Source of the DNA: Pseudohongiella acticola
Lineage (GTDB): Bacteria > Pseudomonadota > Gammaproteobacteria > Pseudomonadales > Pseudohongiellaceae
Direction of reading: 5' to 3'
Assembly (NCBI RefSeq): GCF_001758195.1
Contig: NZ_MASR01000001.1
Span: 2,356,001-2,420,000 of the forward strand
Length of the DNA: 64,000 nucleotides
Shown piece by piece: positions 60,713 through 64,000 of this stretch; the stretch's first letter is position 1; every line of letters starts with the position of its first letter. Made by a program: the position numbers and the translations under genes. Under the pieces are notes generated by a model. That model had not been told where the DNA came from, did not search any database, and saw only the letters and a program-made list of their open reading frames with translations.

Positions 60713-61912
60713 ATGATTATAAAGCCAAAATACCGCGGATTTATCTGCACCACTACGCACCCATCAGGCTGCCACAACAACGTCAAGGACCAGATCGCAG
60801 TGAGCCAGCAACAGGGCGTTCACAGCAACGGTCCCAAAAAAGTGTTGGTGATTGGCGCTTCCAGTGGGTATGGCCTGGCAGCAAGAATCACGGCGGCATT
60901 TGGTTTTCAGGCCGACACTGTGGGTGTGTTTTTTGAGAAGCCCGGCACCGAAACCAAACCCGGTACCGCTGGCTGGTACAACTCCTGGGCATTCGAGGAA
61001 GAGGCAAAACAGGCCGGTCGATACGCCAAATCAATTAACGGCGATGCTTTCTCCAATGAAGTACGAGAGCAGGCAGTGGCGCTGATCAAGGAAGACCTGG
61101 GCGAGGTCGATCTGGTGGTGTATTCGCTGGCATCACCGGTACGCAAGCTGCCGGATACCGGTGAAGTGAAGCGCTCGGTGCTGAAACCGATTGGTGAGGT
61201 CTATCAGTCAACGGCAATCGATACCAACAAGGATCAGATCATTCACGCCGAAGTTGAACCAGCAACCGAGCAGGAAATTGCTGACACCATCACCGTGATG
61301 GGTGGCGAAGACTGGGAATTGTGGATGCAGGCGCTGGACGATGCCGGCGTTCTGGCCAAGGGCGTGAAAACGGTTGCCTTCAGCTACATCGGCACCGAGA
61401 TGACCTGGCCAATCTACTGGCACGGCGCGCTGGGCAAAGCGAAAGAGGATCTCGATCGGGCGGCAGCGCAGCTTGACGCCAGTCTGGGTAAAAAATACGG
61501 CGGCAGTGCCAATGTCGCAGTGCTCAAGTCTGTGGTCACACAGGCATCGGCGGCAATTCCGGTGATGCCGCTTTATATCGCGCTGGTATATAAAGTGATG
61601 AAAGAGAAAGGGCTGCACGAAGGCACCATCGAACAACTCAATCGACTGTTCCGTGAGCAGCTCTATCGCGACGATGGCCAGGCCATTGATGTTGATGATA
61701 CCAACCGTATTCGCATGGATGACAAAGAACTGCGCGATGATGTACAGGCCGAATGCAAGCAACTCTGGCAGCAAGTGAATAATGACAACCTGTTCCAGTT
61801 AACTGACTATACTGGTTACAAGCACGAGTTTCTCAAACTTTTTGGTTTTGAGCGCAGCGATGTCGACTACGAAGCCGACGTCAGCACTGACGTTGACTTC
61901 AAGACTTACTGA
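60713..61912 (+). CDS. fabV: Trans-2-enoyl-CoA/ACP reductase
   Basis: A 399-residue protein starting at ATG 60713. [19 protein letters not shown] at the N-terminus, then [18 protein letters not shown] and [19 protein letters not shown] (the YX8K catalytic motif) identify FabV. FabV performs the last reduction of fatty-acid elongation and is insensitive to triclosan. The C-terminal [17 protein letters not shown] is also typical. Confidence 0.95.
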   Translation: MIIKPKYRGFICTTTHPSGCHNNVKDQIAVSQQQGVHSNGPKKVLVIGASSGYGLAARITAAFGFQADTVGVFFEKPGTETKPGTAGWYNSWAFEEEAKQAGRYAKSINGDAFSNEVREQAVALIKEDLGEVDLVVYSLASPVRKLPDTGEVKRSVLKPIGEVYQSTAIDTNKDQIIHAEVEPATEQEIADTITVMGGEDWELWMQALDDAGVLAKGVKTVAFSYIGTEMTWPIYWHGALGKAKEDLDRAAAQLDASLGKKYGGSANVAVLKSVVTQASAAIPVMPLYIALVYKVMKEKGLHEGTIEQLNRLFREQLYRDDGQAIDVDDTNRIRMDDKELRDDVQAECKQLWQQVNNDNLFQLTDYTGYKHEFLKLFGFERSDVDYEADVSTDVDFKTY

Positions 61913-61983
61913 CGGCGGTTGAGGGGCGGATTGAAGGACGGGTTGAAAGGCTGGTTGAATGGCTGGCTAAAGTGCCTCGACTA

Positions 61984-62017
61984 AAGGGCCGGTAGCATTA
62001 GCGCCGGCCCTTTTTTG
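61984..62017. terminator. Bidirectional terminator between fabV and the P450 gene
   Basis: GGGCCGG and CCGGCCC form the stem over an 11-base loop, followed on the + strand by TTTTTT and on the minus strand by a T-run from AAAG. Sits between the convergent fabV and P450 genes. Confidence 0.85.
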
Positions 62018-62020
62018 TGT

Positions 62021-63301
62021 CTACGCTGTCGCCTTGACGTCAGATGAGCGAATGATCACGGGCAGCTCGGTGTAGCCTTTGACAAAGCTGGAATAGATAC
62101 GTGCCGGTTCGCCCACAACTTCGATTTCGTCAAAGCGCCGGCTTATTTCCTCCCACAAAATACGCAATTGCATTTCTGCCAGGCGGTTGCCCATGCATCG
62201 ATGAATGCCGAAGCCGAAGGACAGATGCTGGCGTGCGCGCGGCCGGTCAATGATGAATTGATCGGGATTGTCGATGGCATCGTCGTCCCGGTTGGCGGAC
62301 GCGTACCACATCAGTAACTTGTCTCCGGCGCGAATGTGTTTTCCACCCAGTTCGGTATCCACTTTGGCCGTGCGCCGCATATACGCCAATGGCGTCTGCC
62401 AGCGAATAATCTCTGACACCATGGACGGTATCAACGACGGGTTGTCGCGCAGTTTCTGATATTCCTCCGGATTTTCATTGAGTGCCAGTACGCCGCCGCT
62501 GATGGAGTTGCGGGTGGTGTCATTGCCGCCGACGATCAATAAGATCAGATTGCCCAGGAACTCTCTGGGCGGCATATTGCGCGTGGCTTCACCGTGCGCG
62601 AGCATGGATATCAGGTCATCACCTGGCGCCTTGCCGGCACGCTCCTGCCATAATTGTGAGAAGTAGGCCAGACACTCTTTCAGGATTTCGAAACCTTCTT
62701 CGTAACTGTCAATCAGGCCGGCACCCGGTATGGCCGTTGCCACATCCGACCAGTACGTCAGTTTGTGCCGGTCTTCGAACGGGAAGTCAAACAACGTGGC
62801 CAGCATCTGCGTGGTCAGGTCGCGTGAGACCAGGTCTACCCAGTTAAAGGTCTCATCGCGTGGCAGTGCTTCAAGAATGTTTATGACGCGCTCTCGAATC
62901 AATCCTTCCAGGTTTTTTAAGTTGGCGGGAGCAACAACGCCCTGCACTGTCTTGCGTTGCTCTTCGTGTTTGGGTGGATCCATTGCGATAAACATCGGCA
63001 ATGTGAACTCGGGAATGACATCCACGATGCCGATGGTGGGCTCGGATGAAAAAATATGCGGCGCCGCTTCCATAGTCATGATGTCTTTGTATTTCATCAC
63101 TGACCAGTAAGGACCCAATGGCGATGTGGCGCAATAGTGAACCGGGTCGTCGCGGCGCAGTCGCGCCAGAAAAGGCAGGAACTCGTTGGCCTGCCAGATG
63201 CCCGGGTGCGCCAGGTCGATTTCATCCAGCGGTGTTGTCCAGGGGTCGCGGCCTACGAGGCTGCGACTGGGTCGGGTGTCGGCAGCTTTTACGTCATTCA
63301 T
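62021..63301 (-). CDS. CYP153-like cytochrome P450
   Basis: A 426-residue protein started at ATG 63301, with GGAG upstream; GTG at 63310 is possible. The heme-thiolate motif FGFGIHRCMGNRLAEMQL has the cysteine ligand, GGNDTTRNS is the I-helix oxygen-activation motif and EIIRWQTP the ExxR. This set, with NRLAE after the cysteine, matches CYP153 terminal alkane and fatty-acid hydroxylases. Its electron donor would be the 2Fe-2S ferredoxin 27 bases upstream on the same strand; no reductase is in view. Confidence 0.88.
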   Translation of the reverse strand: MNDVKAADTRPSRSLVGRDPWTTPLDEIDLAHPGIWQANEFLPFLARLRRDDPVHYCATSPLGPYWSVMKYKDIMTMEAAPHIFSSEPTIGIVDVIPEFTLPMFIAMDPPKHEEQRKTVQGVVAPANLKNLEGLIRERVINILEALPRDETFNWVDLVSRDLTTQMLATLFDFPFEDRHKLTYWSDVATAIPGAGLIDSYEEGFEILKECLAYFSQLWQERAGKAPGDDLISMLAHGEATRNMPPREFLGNLILLIVGGNDTTRNSISGGVLALNENPEEYQKLRDNPSLIPSMVSEIIRWQTPLAYMRRTAKVDTELGGKHIRAGDKLLMWYASANRDDDAIDNPDQFIIDRPRARQHLSFGFGIHRCMGNRLAEMQLRILWEEISRRFDEIEVVGEPARIYSSFVKGYTELPVIIRSSDVKATA

Positions 63302-63328
63302 GTCGGGCACTCCGTGAGCGTATTTGCG

Positions 63329-63649
63329 CTAGAACTGGTATTCCGGTAGCCGTACCACCAGTCCGTCGAGTTCGTCACTGATATCAATCTGGCAGGACAG
63401 CCGGGAATTAGCGCCGCGTTCAGGGTTAATGTCCAGCATGGGCTCCTCAAACTCACCGGGTTCGCCCACCGCCTGTTGCCAGGCTTCATCAACAAAGACA
63501 TGACAGGTGCCGCAGGAACAGGCGCCGCCGCAATCAGCGTCGATGCCCGGAACCAGATTTTTGATGGCTGCCTCCATGACTGAGTCGCCATTGCTGGCAT
63601 CTACTACGTGCTCGGTTCCGTCGTGTTCTATATAGGTGATTCGTGTCAT
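63329..63649 (-). CDS. 2Fe-2S ferredoxin
   Basis: A 106-residue adrenodoxin/putidaredoxin-type protein. [14 protein letters not shown] carries three cluster cysteines in the C-x5-C-x2-C spacing ([10 protein letters not shown]), with the fourth in SRLSCQ near residue 92. It transfers single electrons to the P450 encoded immediately downstream on the same strand. No signal peptide, so cytoplasmic. Confidence 0.92.
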   Translation of the reverse strand: MTRITYIEHDGTEHVVDASNGDSVMEAAIKNLVPGIDADCGGACSCGTCHVFVDEAWQQAVGEPGEFEEPMLDINPERGANSRLSCQIDISDELDGLVVRLPEYQF

Positions 63650-63717
63650 GACAAATTTAACTCTTCATTACTGTGATTTACGGTTCATAACGGCGGTTTC
63701 GAGAAAACCGCAGAAAG

Positions 63718-64000
63718 TCAGCGTACGACAATATTCTGCGCACCCTTGACGATATCGTCCGGTGTCCGGTTGCGCTCAGGCTGTTTGATGCCGCGTTGGC
63801 AGGCCGGACGTTGATAAAGTTCATCGAGCCAGCGCTGAAGGTGACTCAGGCCGTCAACACTGACGCCCGACCAGTTGTATGTGCGCACCCAGCACCAGTT
63901 GGCGATGTCGGCAATGGTGTAGACGTCACCTGCCAGGTAGGCGGATGTTGCCAGGCGGCTGTCCAGCACTTCAAACAGGCGGCGGCATTCATTCTGGTAG
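63718..64000 (-). CDS. Glutathione S-transferase family protein, 5' end outside window
   Basis: The C-terminal 94 residues are visible: the helical domain with [19 protein letters not shown], including the conserved D in the capping box, and a C-terminus typical of YfcG/YghU-like GSTs. The frame is open at the right edge, so the N-terminal thioredoxin-fold domain lies outside. It is on the same strand as the ferredoxin and P450 genes and could be in the same transcript. Confidence 0.8.
   Translation of the reverse strand, partial: YQNECRRLFEVLDSRLATSAYLAGDVYTIADIANWCWVRTYNWSGVSVDGLSHLQRWLDELYQRPACQRGIKQPERNRTPDDIVKGAQNIVVR

Overview
The window reads as the chromosome of a gammaproteobacterium, probably free-living and aquatic. 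This is inferred from gene content (RlmA-type rRNA methyltransferase, YghU-type GST, CPA2 K+/H+ antiporter, FabV, KatG, CYP153-type P450, DUF1800/DUF1501 pair); I cannot name a genus from sequence alone. Two very different regions meet at about 16.4 kb.

Region 1 (1-16372) is an integron gene-cassette array entered mid-way. I trace about 24 cassettes, nearly all with the gene on the + strand followed by an attC site, so the integrase and attI should lie left of base 1; neither is in the window. Boundaries are supported by an internal test: the R'' box closing a cassette should be the reverse complement of the GTTRRRY core that opened the same cassette. It is exact for 14 cassettes and 1-2 bases off for most of the rest. 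Cargo includes SDRs, a Nudix hydrolase, an HD phosphohydrolase, a GST, methyltransferases, GNAT acetyltransferases, a reverse-oriented ccdAB toxin-antitoxin pair, a truncated RelE, DUF2267/DUF5677/DUF2971/DUF7010/DUF1801 proteins, a membrane protein with a HEPN-like RxxxxH motif, several small membrane proteins and unrecognised families. Between 11.5 and 13.3 kb the array is decayed: gene stubs, a frameshifted methyltransferase and damaged attC sites. The attC sites fall into several sequence families, which suggests cassettes of mixed origin.

Region 2 (16.4-64 kb) is conventional, mostly higher-GC chromosome. In order: an orphan FtsX-type permease and DCC protein; a small lower-GC patch (20.1-21.45 kb) with an attC-like remnant and a glycine-zipper gene like one in the array; a PepF-type exported peptidase; small metabolic genes (VOC, PaiB, MOSC, GNAT); a dynamin-like GTPase; cytochrome b561; a YraQ/ArsP-type permease; DUF2254; an SDR-like protein carrying both signature motifs of halohydrin dehalogenases; two tandem exported arginase-family proteins, one of which has lost half its metal ligands; KatG; a GATase, cyclase and YghU run; CPA2 antiporter, RlmA and following genes; a divergent Nramp-like transporter; the DUF1800/DUF1501 export pair; hydrolase, SDR and M20 peptidase genes; FabV; and at the right edge a minus-strand CYP153-like P450, its 2Fe-2S ferredoxin and a partial GST.

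The most promising material for undescribed biology is the cassette array, especially its unrecognised or defence-like cassettes (4.37, 6.28-7.39, 7.57, 9.43 kb). In the core region it is the candidate halohydrin dehalogenase and the active/degenerate arginase pair. All family calls are from motif recognition by eye; no database search was possible.
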